DNA of 64,000 nt from Acidilobaceae archaeon (GTDB taxonomy: Archaea > Thermoproteota > Thermoprotei_A > Sulfolobales > Acidilobaceae): contig JALVZQ010000008.1 in the NCBI GenBank assembly GCA_027037535.1, positions 62,001 to 126,000 on the forward strand, given 5' to 3'. Shown piece after piece: positions 16,530 to 25,329 of this stretch. The notes beneath the pieces were generated by a model. That model worked only from the letters and a program-made list of their open reading frames with translations. It did not search any database and was not told where the DNA came from. A program made the translations under genes and the position numbers. How positions within the stretch are numbered: position 1 is the stretch's first letter; each line of letters begins with the position of its first letter.

Positions 16530-18677
16530 TCACCCTTCTTGTTTCTCCTCGGAGCCAACAGATTCTGCCAGTAACTCTGCTATATCCTTAACTTCGAAGC
16601 CGAAGTCCTCCGCTTCGCCTCTGAACATCGTGTTACAGTATGGGCATGCAACAGCCACTATTCTCGGCTTGCCGTCTTCTTCCTGTTTTAGAGTATCTGC
16701 TGCTTCAGCGGCCCTGATGCGGGAGATTCTCTCCCCTCTCTTTATCTCATAAAACATTTGTCCGCCGCCACCACCGCAGCAGAAGCTTCTGTCACGGTTT
16801 CTCGGCATCTCGCGGATTCTTAGTCCTGGTATGGATCTTAGCACGAGTCTGGGCTCCTCGTAGTGGTTGTTCCATCTTCCAAGGTAGCAGGGGTCGTGGA
16901 ATGTCACAGCGTAGGATAGCTGTTTCGATGGCTTGATCTTTCCTTCTTTTACTAGTCTTGCTAGTACGATAGAGTGATGTTCTACTTCGAGGTTCTCTAG
17001 GACGTCTGCGTACTGTTTTGCCTCTTCATCGTTTCTGATATAGTCTAGGTATTTCTTGTATTCGTTCTTGAATACATGATAGCCGTGTGGGCAGTGTACT
17101 AGGAGTTTCTTGAACTTATATTGGCTTAGGATCTCTAGGTTCATCTTTATCATTTCGACGAATAGGGTTTCTTCTCCCATTCTCCTTGCTGGCTCTCCAC
17201 AGCATCCTTCCTCTAGGAGAACGCCTACTTTGTATCCTGCTTGTTTCAGTAGCTTTATCACGTTCTCTGCTATTGGCCGTAGTCTTTGGTCGTAGCTGGC
17301 CACACACCCTATCCAGTAGATGTAGTCGTATTCTATTTCTGGATCCGCTACAACGTCGTCGCCATACTTCTCTGCAAGGCTCTGCACCCATTCTTCTCTT
17401 TCTGCTGGGTTGTATCCGAATGGGTTACCTGTCTGTTGCATACTGTATAGTACGTTTAACGCGTCCTCTGGGACACTCTCGCTGGCCGAACTCATCATTC
17501 CACGTCTGATATCGAGAATCGTATCTACATGGTGTATTAGTACTGGGCACTCGGTCACACATGCACCGCATGTTACACAACTCCATATAGCTTCAGGGTC
17601 GAGCTGAAGGCGCTTAACCTCTTCCGGCGTCTCCTCGTCTTCTTCCTCTTTCCATACTCTACTATCCCAGGCCCCACTATACATTAGATCTCTCATTCCC
17701 ACAATTACATCCCGAGGTCTCAGAATCTTGCCCGAGTTAGCAGCTGGACAAGCATTTACACATCTCATACAGCTTGTACATGCGTCATAATCCATTCTCT
17801 GTTTCCAGCTGGTGTCTTTGAGTCGCACAACTCCTATTGGTTCCTCTTTTTCTATTCGTTCGTCTATATCGAGTACTGGTTTTATTGCCTCTGCAGGAGG
17901 CTCCGGCCTGGCTAGTGCAACGTTTAGTGTTGACGCTGCTATATGCCATAGGTTTGTGAATGGTATTAGTGCTAGTGTTAATTGTGCTATTATTAGGTGG
18001 AAGAGCCATAGAACTCTATAATATGACTCTATCTGGTCTGGACTGAGGCTTTGCGCCCAGCTATATATGAGGTATCCTACTGGATCGAAGCTTGCTGATT
18101 CAATTGCGTGACGTGTGCTCTCCGGATACGCAGCAACTAGTCCGTCTAGGAAGAATCCTGTTGTTACTATTGTTATGAATAGTATGTGTACAACATAGTA
18201 TACTGGGTCCTGTGGTAGGTTGGGTGTTAGCTTAAGTGCCCTTCGTATAATCGCGATTATGCCGCCGGCTATTACCATTATACCGGCAATATTGCTCAAT
18301 AGCTTGTAGACTATCCAGACGTTACCTGTTAGTATTGTTACTAAGTGATCGTCTATTGCTCTGAGTGTTGTAGCGATTAGAAGCCATAGCATTCCTCCAA
18401 ATATGAGTAGGTGCATTAGACCTGGGAATCTATCTCTTACTACTTTCCATTGGAAGAGCGCGTATTTTACTAGGTTCTTTAATCTGAGAGATAAGGGCCC
18501 ATACTGTATCTTTTGGCCTCCGTATGTCCATCTCTTATAGGCTTCATATAAGCTGTAGAGCAGGACGATTACTGTAATAGTCGATATGATGTATACTATT
18601 GGTTCTAAGTCTTCTACCATTATAAAGTGGTCGATACGAGGTACTACGCTAGGCTCCGCCACCAGTAATCCCTCCAT
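16530..18677 (-). CDS. Membrane-bound Fe-S oxidoreductase, fused cytochrome-b-like/HdrD-like (EMO type)
   Basis: 715 residues. About six transmembrane helices occupy roughly residues 25-245, resembling the NarI/HdrE haem-b domain. Two [4Fe-4S] motifs follow (DACTSCMRCVNACPAANSGK; CVTCGACVTECP), then two CCG domains (EEGCCGEPARRMG; FHDPCYLGRWN ... SFCCGGGGGQMF). The same architecture occurs in the proposed ETF:(methyl)menaquinone oxidoreductases of syntrophic bacteria. A role passing electrons between EtfAB or another soluble carrier and quinone is inference, supported by the etf operon at 44-48 kb. Stand-alone transcription unit; ATG 18677. Confidence 0.85.
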   Translation of the reverse strand: MEGLLVAEPSVVPRIDHFIMVEDLEPIVYIISTITVIVLLYSLYEAYKRWTYGGQKIQYGPLSLRLKNLVKYALFQWKVVRDRFPGLMHLLIFGGMLWLLIATTLRAIDDHLVTILTGNVWIVYKLLSNIAGIMVIAGGIIAIIRRALKLTPNLPQDPVYYVVHILFITIVTTGFFLDGLVAAYPESTRHAIESASFDPVGYLIYSWAQSLSPDQIESYYRVLWLFHLIIAQLTLALIPFTNLWHIAASTLNVALARPEPPAEAIKPVLDIDERIEKEEPIGVVRLKDTSWKQRMDYDACTSCMRCVNACPAANSGKILRPRDVIVGMRDLMYSGAWDSRVWKEEEDEETPEEVKRLQLDPEAIWSCVTCGACVTECPVLIHHVDTILDIRRGMMSSASESVPEDALNVLYSMQQTGNPFGYNPAEREEWVQSLAEKYGDDVVADPEIEYDYIYWIGCVASYDQRLRPIAENVIKLLKQAGYKVGVLLEEGCCGEPARRMGEETLFVEMIKMNLEILSQYKFKKLLVHCPHGYHVFKNEYKKYLDYIRNDEEAKQYADVLENLEVEHHSIVLARLVKEGKIKPSKQLSYAVTFHDPCYLGRWNNHYEEPRLVLRSIPGLRIREMPRNRDRSFCCGGGGGQMFYEIKRGERISRIRAAEAADTLKQEEDGKPRIVAVACPYCNTMFRGEAEDFGFEVKDIAELLAESVGSEEKQEG

Positions 18678-18922
18678 GAAACCTACTAGGCTATGAAGAC
18701 CGGTATTCTTCCCACTGCCAAATAATTAGGCCAATAACGTATTATGTTATTCAAATATAATTGTTAGATATATCATCGCCCTTCTACGATTTAAATAGTA
18801 TAGTGTTATTATTGACATAGTATTACCAACATTACATTGGATAGGATACATGACAAGATCCGTTTTCTCCTTAAATCCACCCTAGAACCCTCTAGATACT
18901 TGGATCCCCGGGGCAACAGCCT

Positions 18923-21901
18923 ATGCCGAAAAAGAAGAAGAGCCTAGACGAATTCATAATGAGTATTAATAACAAGATAAACGGAGCTACGAAAAACAAC
19001 AATACAAAACCCAACTATAGCAATAAGCAAGTAAAACCAAGCACCAGTCAAGCATATAACACGCCTAACAGGGCTCCACGAAGAAAAATAAACCGATCAA
19101 TCACGGACTATCTATTCGTTTCGCCACATGATAGACGAAGGTTGCCGTCAAATAGGAAAGGAGAGAAAAAAGAAATAATAAGCCAAAAAGAGGGGCCAAG
19201 AGGAAAACCATTATCGTCTAAATTACTGGGAGAGACTTCTATGAGTGCCCATGCTCAATACGTTGAGTTATCCGTTGAGGCTTCAAACCACAGACAAGAC
19301 CATGTAGAAAAAGAAAAGTTATATGCTCCTCTAAATTTTATAAACAATACACGAGAGATCGAACAAGTAGTTTGGGATCTGGGCGAAATAGACGATATTG
19401 TGGAATCAGCCACAGGTTATATCATAGATGTTAAATATGATGGTGATGCAAAGAAAGCTGTCGTCTATTTCTTTAGTCCAAAAGACAATAAGCTCTATAG
19501 ATGGTTCGATAGAAGCGGACATATGCCATATTTTCTAGCACTTGCGGAGCCCGAAGAATTATCATCCCGGGAAATTGGTGTCAATAGACACGAGTCCTTC
19601 ATGTCATATAGCAAGATCGAGAAAATCAATCCTTTGACTGGAAAGAGGATTAAGCTTACAAAAATAAACGTCACGGACCCTCTAGCTGTGAGGGATCTTA
19701 GGCAGAGGCTCTCAGGGAAGGGGATACCCTACTACGAGGCGGACATTAAGTATCATCATAACTATATCTATGACAAGCATATCATTCCCGGCTTGTTACA
19801 CAAGGCTAGGAAGGATGTGTCCCTGCTAGATTATAAAGTTGAGGAAGAAGCACTAGAGAACGTTAAGAAAGTCTTTAGAGACGAGCCAGAAGATATCCAG
19901 GAACGGGCTCTAAAATGGATACCCATATTCGAGCAGCCCCCACCCGAAATGAAGAGAATAGCTATTGACATAGAAGTATATACACCCTACGAATCAGAGC
20001 TCCCGGACCCGGAGAAAGCCTTGTACCCCATTGTGAGCATAGCTCTAGTAGATGATTCCGGGAATAAACGTGTACTAGTCTTAGATAGAGCAGACTATAA
20101 TGAGCCCCTAGATCCAGATAAAATCCCTGAAGATGCTATCGTGGAAGTCTACGATAGCGAGCTCGAAATGCTTCTAGACGCTCTAAGGATAATCTCAGAA
20201 TATCCAGTCATCATTACATTTAATGGAGACAACTTCGACTTACCCTACCTATATAATAGACTAATCGTTCTAGGAGTAAATCCCCACTATCTACCGTTCG
20301 AATTCCACCAGGACAGCGCTAGTTTTAGAAACATGCTACATGTAGACCTATACAAGTTCTTTGATATACGTGCACTACAAGTCTATGCTTTCGGAAACGC
20401 CTATAGAGAGAAGAACCTAGACGCGATCGCTGAAGCGCTATTGGGCAAAAAGAAAGTAGCACTAGACAAGCCAGTGCCAGAACTCGATATAAACACCCTG
20501 ATAAACTATAACTTGACCGACGCAGAGCTGACAATGGAGCTAACCACCTTCGCAGACAACCTTGTGTGGAACCTAATAATTCTCCTGATGCGTATCAGCA
20601 AGCTAGGACTCGAAGACGTAACAAGAACCCAGGTCTCCGGATGGATAAGAAGCCTGATGCACTGGGAACATAGAAAGAGAAACTACCTAATCCCCTCAAA
20701 GCAAGATATAAATCAATATAGTGGTCAAGCAAAGAGTACCGCTATAATCAAAGATAAAAAGTACAAGGGAGCAATAGTCCTCAAACCGCCTCAAGGCGTA
20801 TTTTTCAACATCCTCGTACTCGACTTCGCAAGCCTGTATCCTACTATAATAAAGAACTGGAACCTCTCATATGAGACAGTAAATAATCCATATTGTAAAG
20901 GCAAGAAAATAAAAGTACCAGAGGTCGGCCACGAAGTTTGCATGAGCGTAAAAGGGATCACCAGCGAGCTAGTAGGGCTCCTAAGAGACTTCAGGGTAAA
21001 GATCTATAAGAAACGGGCTAAGGACAAGAATCTCGACAAGATACTAAGATTATGGTACAATACCGTACAGTCTGCAATGAAAGTGTATATCAATGCGAGC
21101 TATGGAGTTTTCGGAAACGAAACCTTCAACTATTACAGCCTAGCCGTAGCTGAAAGCGTTACCGCGATAGGTAGAACCGTTCTAAAGAATACTCTCAAAA
21201 AAGCTAGAGAACTCGACCTAATGATAATCTACGGCGATACAGACAGCGTATTCATGTGGGATCCTCCCAGAGAGAAGCTCGACGATATAATAAGCTATGT
21301 AAAAGAAGAGTACGGTCTCGATCTGGAGATTGATAAAGAATTTAAAATAGGGTTATTCAGTGGACTCAAAAAGAACTATATAGGCATAGGCAAAGACGGC
21401 TCCGTTGTCATCAAGGGAATGGTCGGCAAAAAGAGTAATACACCAGAATTCCTGAAGAAAGAGTTCCAGCAGGCCACCAAACTATTAGCCGAGATAAATG
21501 AACCGGAAGACGTATTCGATACTATAACAAAGCTACGCGATCATATTCACGAGATATACTATAGGCTAAGGAAGAAAGAATATACACTTGATGAACTAGC
21601 CATAAAAATCATGTTGTCCAAAGACCCGAAAGAGTACAAGAAGAATACACCTCAACATGTGAAAGCCGCTCTCCTACTCAGGAAATATGGTATACGAGTA
21701 ACAAAGGGAACAGTAATAACATTCGTCAAAACCCGTGACAAGCTAGGTGTTAGGCCTGTCAAGCTTGCTAGATTATCAGAGGTCGATACATCCAAGTACC
21801 AGGAATATGTACGTACAGTTTTCGAACAAATGATTCAGGCACTGGGAGTCAACTGGGAAAGCCTCGGAGGACAGTCCAGTCTTCTTTCGCATTTCAGTTG
21901 A
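18923..21901 (+). CDS. polB1: Replicative DNA polymerase B1
   Basis: 992-residue family B polymerase closest to crenarchaeal PolB1/Dpo1. A poorly conserved, Asn/Lys-rich N-terminus of about 140 residues precedes the body. Exonuclease motifs are RIAIDIEVYTPY (Exo I, about 347) and VIITFNGDNFDLPYLYNR (Exo II). Polymerase motifs are LDFASLYPTIIKNWNLSYE (A, about 633), KVYINASYGVFG (B) and IIYGDTDSVF (C, about 770). The C-terminus KKNTPQHVKAALLLRKYGIR matches PolB1. Two PIP-like hexapeptides, SLDEFI (7-12) and SITDYL (59-64), lie in the N-terminal tail. TATA-like CCTTAAATCC lies near 18871-18880 and a GGGG SD near 18909. Confidence 0.95.
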   Translation: MPKKKKSLDEFIMSINNKINGATKNNNTKPNYSNKQVKPSTSQAYNTPNRAPRRKINRSITDYLFVSPHDRRRLPSNRKGEKKEIISQKEGPRGKPLSSKLLGETSMSAHAQYVELSVEASNHRQDHVEKEKLYAPLNFINNTREIEQVVWDLGEIDDIVESATGYIIDVKYDGDAKKAVVYFFSPKDNKLYRWFDRSGHMPYFLALAEPEELSSREIGVNRHESFMSYSKIEKINPLTGKRIKLTKINVTDPLAVRDLRQRLSGKGIPYYEADIKYHHNYIYDKHIIPGLLHKARKDVSLLDYKVEEEALENVKKVFRDEPEDIQERALKWIPIFEQPPPEMKRIAIDIEVYTPYESELPDPEKALYPIVSIALVDDSGNKRVLVLDRADYNEPLDPDKIPEDAIVEVYDSELEMLLDALRIISEYPVIITFNGDNFDLPYLYNRLIVLGVNPHYLPFEFHQDSASFRNMLHVDLYKFFDIRALQVYAFGNAYREKNLDAIAEALLGKKKVALDKPVPELDINTLINYNLTDAELTMELTTFADNLVWNLIILLMRISKLGLEDVTRTQVSGWIRSLMHWEHRKRNYLIPSKQDINQYSGQAKSTAIIKDKKYKGAIVLKPPQGVFFNILVLDFASLYPTIIKNWNLSYETVNNPYCKGKKIKVPEVGHEVCMSVKGITSELVGLLRDFRVKIYKKRAKDKNLDKILRLWYNTVQSAMKVYINASYGVFGNETFNYYSLAVAESVTAIGRTVLKNTLKKARELDLMIIYGDTDSVFMWDPPREKLDDIISYVKEEYGLDLEIDKEFKIGLFSGLKKNYIGIGKDGSVVIKGMVGKKSNTPEFLKKEFQQATKLLAEINEPEDVFDTITKLRDHIHEIYYRLRKKEYTLDELAIKIMLSKDPKEYKKNTPQHVKAALLLRKYGIRVTKGTVITFVKTRDKLGVRPVKLARLSEVDTSKYQEYVRTVFEQMIQALGVNWESLGGQSSLLSHFS

Positions 21902-21967
21902 ATCTCTTCTCATGCAATATATTTTCCTGCGGCAACTAATTATCCTCAATACTAATCTCTCTATAAC

Positions 21968-22035
21968 GGCGATGATGACCGACTTCGGAACAGAATAATT
22001 TAATGTAATATGAAGAACCGTGTGAGGTCTGAGCC
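21968..22035 (+). ncRNA. Candidate C/D-box guide sRNA
   Basis: In the intergenic region after polB1, a terminal stem GGC/GCC (21968-21970 and 22033-22035) encloses a C box GATGATGA (21971-21978), then a 12-base guide to a D'-like CAGA (21991-21994). A C'-like TGAAGA (22011-22016) is followed by a 12-base guide ACCGTGTGAGGT to D box CTGA (22029-22032). Box spacing and order fit archaeal 2'-O-methylation guides; the 16-base D'-C' spacer is longer than usual. Targets would be complements of the two guides (ACCTCACACGGT, TTCCGAAGTCGG); I could not place them. Confidence 0.5.
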
Positions 22036-22124
22036 ATACACCATATATCATGACTATTTATTAAGGATCATTAGAGAATACTAATTCCCTATTATGAAGA
22101 GCAATTATTAGGATAACATGATTA

Positions 22125-22234
22125 TGGTGGGCCCGCGGGGATTTGAACCCCGGACCACGGGGTCCCGAGTCGGGCGCCGCCCCTTATTCGGGCTCGGCGT
22201 ACCCCGCATCCTAGCCAGGCTAGACGACGGGCCC
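22125..22234 (-). tRNA. tRNA-Pro(CGG) with an intron of about 32 bases
   Basis: Reading the minus strand from 22234: acceptor GGGCCCG pairs with CGGGCCC, discriminator A, and an encoded CCA ends at 22125. The D arm is GTCTAG...CTAGGAT and the anticodon stem is CGGGG/CCCCG. Variable loop TGGTC, T arm CGGGG-TTCAAAT-CCCCG. Between the anticodon-stem strands lie 39 bases; removing 32 leaves a loop CTCGGGA (or TTCGGGA) with U33 and anticodon CGG. The intron must therefore enter at 31/32 or 32/33 rather than the canonical 37/38. Intron bases CCGAG can pair with exon CTCGG, as expected for a bulge-helix-type splice substrate. Confidence 0.85.
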
Positions 22235-22279
22235 CCTTTTTGATCGGGTTGCTCCAGAGATGTAATGATATGGTGTTGA

Positions 22280-22288
22280 TATTTAAAG
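22280..22288. promoter_or_regulatory. Possible bidirectional TATA box for tRNA-Pro and the HTH gene
   Basis: The near-symmetrical TATTTAAAG is centred about 26 bases before the ATG at 22310 (leaderless HTH mRNA). On the other strand CTTTAAATA would start a transcript near 22257, leaving about 20 bases of 5' leader before the tRNA. No other TATA-like sequence is visible between the two genes. Confidence 0.45.
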
Positions 22289-22309
22289 CTCTGCTGGTCC
22301 TAGAGAGAT

Positions 22310-23089
22310 ATGGGTGTTCGACCCTTGTCGAACAATGATTCGATCGAAGACTATGCCGTTTCAATAATAGCACGAAGAATAGCAGGAGACATAGTATTAA
22401 GCGACGATCCAGGCCAAAGCCTTAAAAAATGGAGAGACTATTTCGATGCAAGCCAACAAACAGTAGCAAGAGTAATGGGAGTCAGCCCCAGCGTCGTAAG
22501 CGATTATGAGAAAGGCCGACGCCAACCCGGCTCCAAATTCATTCAAAGATTCGTCACAGCACTATTATCCATAGATAGAGCCCGAGGATGGCCTAAACTT
22601 ACCCAGCTAACTAGAACCCTTGGTGTACCGCCGGGAGTAATAATTGACATGAGAGATTTCGACGAACCACTCAGCATAGCCGAGATATCCGAGATAGTCG
22701 AAGGGATCCTCCTAGCACCCACCTATCCATCAGAAAAAAAGATCTACGGTTACACAATCATAGACAGTATACGTGCAATAGCATCTCTTAGCGGAACACA
22801 GTTCTACACCCTCCTAGGAGGAACCCCAGAGCGAGCAGTCATATTTACAGGAGTACAAGCAGGCAGAAGCCCCATGGTCGCAGTAAGAGTCTCGCCAGTA
22901 AAACCCTCCTTAGTAATAATACATGGACCCCGCCGACACGTCGATCCACTAGCGGTTAAACTAGCAGAGCTCGACGGAGTACCACTAATCCTAAGCCTGG
23001 CCAAAAACGTCCAAGACCTAGTAGCAAAACTTAGGACAAGAAGCATAAGAAATATTGACCTAGCAGCCGCTGGACTATCAGGGCTCTAA
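22310..23089 (+). CDS. HTH (Cro/C1-type) transcriptional regulator, COG1709-like
   Basis: 259 residues. The helix-turn-helix at about 45-95 (SQQTVARVMGVSPSVVSDYE followed by KGRRQPGSKFIQR) is XRE-type. The C-terminal 150 residues (VIFTGVQAGRSPMVAVRVSP, VIIHGPRRHVDPLAVKLAEL) form an alpha/beta domain typical of archaeal predicted regulators of this family, with no assigned ligand. ATG lies about 26 bases after a TATA box and lacks an SD, so the mRNA is probably leaderless. Its stop is 2 bases from the stop of the convergent NAC gene. Regulated genes are unknown. Confidence 0.8.
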   Translation: MGVRPLSNNDSIEDYAVSIIARRIAGDIVLSDDPGQSLKKWRDYFDASQQTVARVMGVSPSVVSDYEKGRRQPGSKFIQRFVTALLSIDRARGWPKLTQLTRTLGVPPGVIIDMRDFDEPLSIAEISEIVEGILLAPTYPSEKKIYGYTIIDSIRAIASLSGTQFYTLLGGTPERAVIFTGVQAGRSPMVAVRVSPVKPSLVIIHGPRRHVDPLAVKLAELDGVPLILSLAKNVQDLVAKLRTRSIRNIDLAAAGLSGL

Positions 23090-23091
23090 TT

Positions 23092-23460
23092 TCATCCTTC
23101 GGTAAGTTTTAAGATAGCAGCCGCAATATCGCCGCCAGCTTCCTCAAGAGCTTTCCTAGCTTCTTCTAGAGAGACATTTGCCTGCTCTGCAACGAGCTTA
23201 ACGTCTTCCTCGCTAATCTCTGGGACTTCCTCTTTAACCTCTTCCTTTACCTCAACTGGCTCCCCTACAACATAGATCATTGGTGGCTGGCCACGTGCCC
23301 TAAGAAGCATTGTCTGCGGATTCTCTACCACCAGTTTTCTGCCATCTGACAGCTCAAATACTACTCTTTCCACATCTAAGTCCTCCATCTTTATTCCCAG
23401 TTGTTTCATTGCTCTTCTTAAATCTCTAGGACTCATCCCAAACACGTCTAAGCACCCCAT
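23092..23460 (-). CDS. nac: Nascent polypeptide-associated complex protein (alpha-NAC homologue)
   Basis: 122 residues. A NAC domain occupies about 8-65 (PRDLRRAMKQLGIKMEDLD, VVFELSDGRKLVVENPQTML). An acidic linker (VEVKEEVKEEVPEISEEDVK) leads to a C-terminal UBA domain (VKLVAEQANVSLEEARKALE ... GGDIAAAILKLTEG). It forms homodimers and binds ribosome-nascent chains. The domain order and length match archaeal NAC. The start is ATG 23460 without a clear SD; ATG 23436 is possible. Confidence 0.93.
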   Translation of the reverse strand: MGCLDVFGMSPRDLRRAMKQLGIKMEDLDVERVVFELSDGRKLVVENPQTMLLRARGQPPMIYVVGEPVEVKEEVKEEVPEISEEDVKLVAEQANVSLEEARKALEEAGGDIAAAILKLTEG

Positions 23461-23635
23461 ATACGCCAGTATAACTATGTCCTATGCATTTCCTAAAATA
23501 ATTCTATAATAACGATGTGGATATAACCCTTATCTAGATTTTATAGATGGGGGCATATCCAGGCATAATAGGAGGTTATCTACACCCAGAGTATAAGCAC
23601 AATAACGCATCGAGACAATATGCTGGTGAACTAAG

Positions 23636-24922
23636 GTGACAAGGAAAAACAGTAGAGTTAGCATAGAAATATTAGGGAGCGGTAGAGAAGTGGGAAGAGC
23701 AGCCATTTCTATAAATTATAATGGTAGGAAACTACTCCTCGATTACGGAGTTAACTTCGATGAGAACGATAATCCTATATTCCCAGGACACATACGTCCT
23801 AGAGATATAGAGGCTTTAGTACTAACTCACAGCCACTTGGACCATATAGGTGCGGCCCCATCGCTATACGTATCAGTATTCCCTAGACTGATAGCAACTC
23901 CTGTTACACTAGACGTGTCAAAACTCCTACTATACGATATGATAAAGCTGAATGGACCCTTCCTGCCATATGATAATGCAACTGTCGATGATATGCTCGG
24001 TCACGCGGAGACCCGTGGCTACGGCGAAAAAATCACCGCTGGAGATTTCGAGGTAACACTATTGTACAATGGCCATATTCCTGGAAGCGCCGCGGTTTAC
24101 GTCAACATAGATTCAAACACTATACTCTATACAAGTGACTTCAACACGGTGACAACCAAGCTAATGGAGCCAGCGAGACTCGGAGGATACAAGGTAAATA
24201 CCTTAATCATCGAGAGCACCTATGGCTCTAGCAACCACCCGCCACGAGAAGAAACCGAGAAACTCTTCTATGACAGCGTAGAGGAAGTAGTAAAGAAAGG
24301 AGGCACAGTCCTGGTCCCATCGTTCAGCGTTTCTAGGGGGCAGGAGATAATGTGTATTCTAGCTGAAAGAGGATTCAGCTATCCGGTATGGATTGATGGC
24401 ATGATAAGACAGATAACAGAGATATATCTAGCACATGGAGAATACCTAAGAGACCCCTCGATACTCTCAAAAGCAGCAAACCAGTTCAGAATGGTAAAAG
24501 GATGGCAAGACCGGAGGAAAGCCTATAAGAAGCCAGGAGTGATTATAGCTAGCGCAGGCATGCTAAAAGGAGGACCAAGCCTCTACTATCTGAAAAAGCT
24601 GGCTGGAGATCCCAAGAACGCCGTCTTCCTTGTGAGCTATCAGGCCGAGGGCACGCCTGGTAGAAGGATCATAGAGGAAGGAGTATACGGTGACGCAGAC
24701 ATACCCGTGAAGGCAAGGGTTCAGTGGTTTGATTTCTCGAGTCACACGGATCAGAACGGCATCATGCAGACAATCAAGGGGTTAAGAGGCCTTGAACGAA
24801 TAATACTAGTACATGGTGACCCAATGATTCAAGAGGAGTTGGCTAATAAGATAAAAGAAGAATACGATGGCAATATAGAAGTTCTAATACCCTCTAATGG
24901 AGAAAACATACAATTAAGGTAA
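23636..24922 (+). CDS. Beta-CASP metallo-beta-lactamase ribonuclease, aCPSF2 type
   Basis: 428 residues. The MBL domain carries GSGREVGRAAI, LTHSHLDHIGA (HxHxDH), NGHIPGSAAVY and YTSDFN. The beta-CASP part has LIIESTYGSS, VPSFSVSRGQEIMCIL, IIASAGMLKGGPSLYYL, DFSSHTDQNG and LVHGDP. There is no N-terminal KH domain, so it is the shorter archaeal CPSF-like group (aCPSF2) rather than aCPSF1. Such enzymes act as RNA endo- or 5'-exonucleases in mRNA processing and decay. GTG 23636 has SD GGTGA about 6 bases upstream. TATA-like GATTTTATAG lies near 23537-23546. Confidence 0.9.
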   Translation: MTRKNSRVSIEILGSGREVGRAAISINYNGRKLLLDYGVNFDENDNPIFPGHIRPRDIEALVLTHSHLDHIGAAPSLYVSVFPRLIATPVTLDVSKLLLYDMIKLNGPFLPYDNATVDDMLGHAETRGYGEKITAGDFEVTLLYNGHIPGSAAVYVNIDSNTILYTSDFNTVTTKLMEPARLGGYKVNTLIIESTYGSSNHPPREETEKLFYDSVEEVVKKGGTVLVPSFSVSRGQEIMCILAERGFSYPVWIDGMIRQITEIYLAHGEYLRDPSILSKAANQFRMVKGWQDRRKAYKKPGVIIASAGMLKGGPSLYYLKKLAGDPKNAVFLVSYQAEGTPGRRIIEEGVYGDADIPVKARVQWFDFSSHTDQNGIMQTIKGLRGLERIILVHGDPMIQEELANKIKEEYDGNIEVLIPSNGENIQLR

Positions 24923-24989
24923 CGTAGCTATGATATTCTTTATATTTATATTACCCTATTATTGATAATAATTACTAAAATATAATATT

Positions 24990-25220
24990 TTATTGTTTTT
25001 CTTCTACCTTACCCTCGTCAACATAAACTATCTTCTTACATTTTACTTTCCCTAGGATTTCACCAAGTTTATCCTCAGTTGTCTTATATGTGTAGAGATA
25101 TCTTTTTGTTCTTGCTTTAACTTTTACGATGTTTCCTTTTCTGGATCTTTTTACTCTGCATTCAATTGCTCTAGCCGTTACCTCTATGAACTTCTCAAGG
25201 TCCTTTATCTCCACCGGCAT
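24990..25220 (-). CDS. rpl38e: 50S ribosomal protein L38e
   Basis: 76 residues. MPVEIKDLEKFIEVTARAIE and VKVKARTKRYLYTYKTTEDK align with eukaryotic L38e ([34 protein letters not shown]). Archaeal L38e is found mainly in Crenarchaeota and relatives, which helps to place the genome. Monocistronic, convergent with the aCPSF2 gene across an AT-rich 67-base gap whose T-rich stretches could terminate both. Confidence 0.88.
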   Translation of the reverse strand: MPVEIKDLEKFIEVTARAIECRVKRSRKGNIVKVKARTKRYLYTYKTTEDKLGEILGKVKCKKIVYVDEGKVEEKQ

Positions 25221-25329
25221 CCTTCTACCACCAGATCCACTAGTGTTATGTATCCAGTTATTATATTCTATCGTAAAATTTGGTCATTGTGGAGAAAAGG
25301 AGAACGTCTGGGACTGAGGCGACAAGGCA

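Noticed and set aside
22122-22373. Minus-strand ORF covering the tRNA
   Set aside because: It runs through tRNA-Pro and antisense to the HTH gene; the tRNA explains the sequence.
23571-23635. Strong SD-like GGAGGTTATC upstream of the aCPSF2 gene
   Set aside because: No start codon at a suitable distance. The only ATG (about 23619) gives a four-codon ORF, so I do not call a gene or leader peptide.
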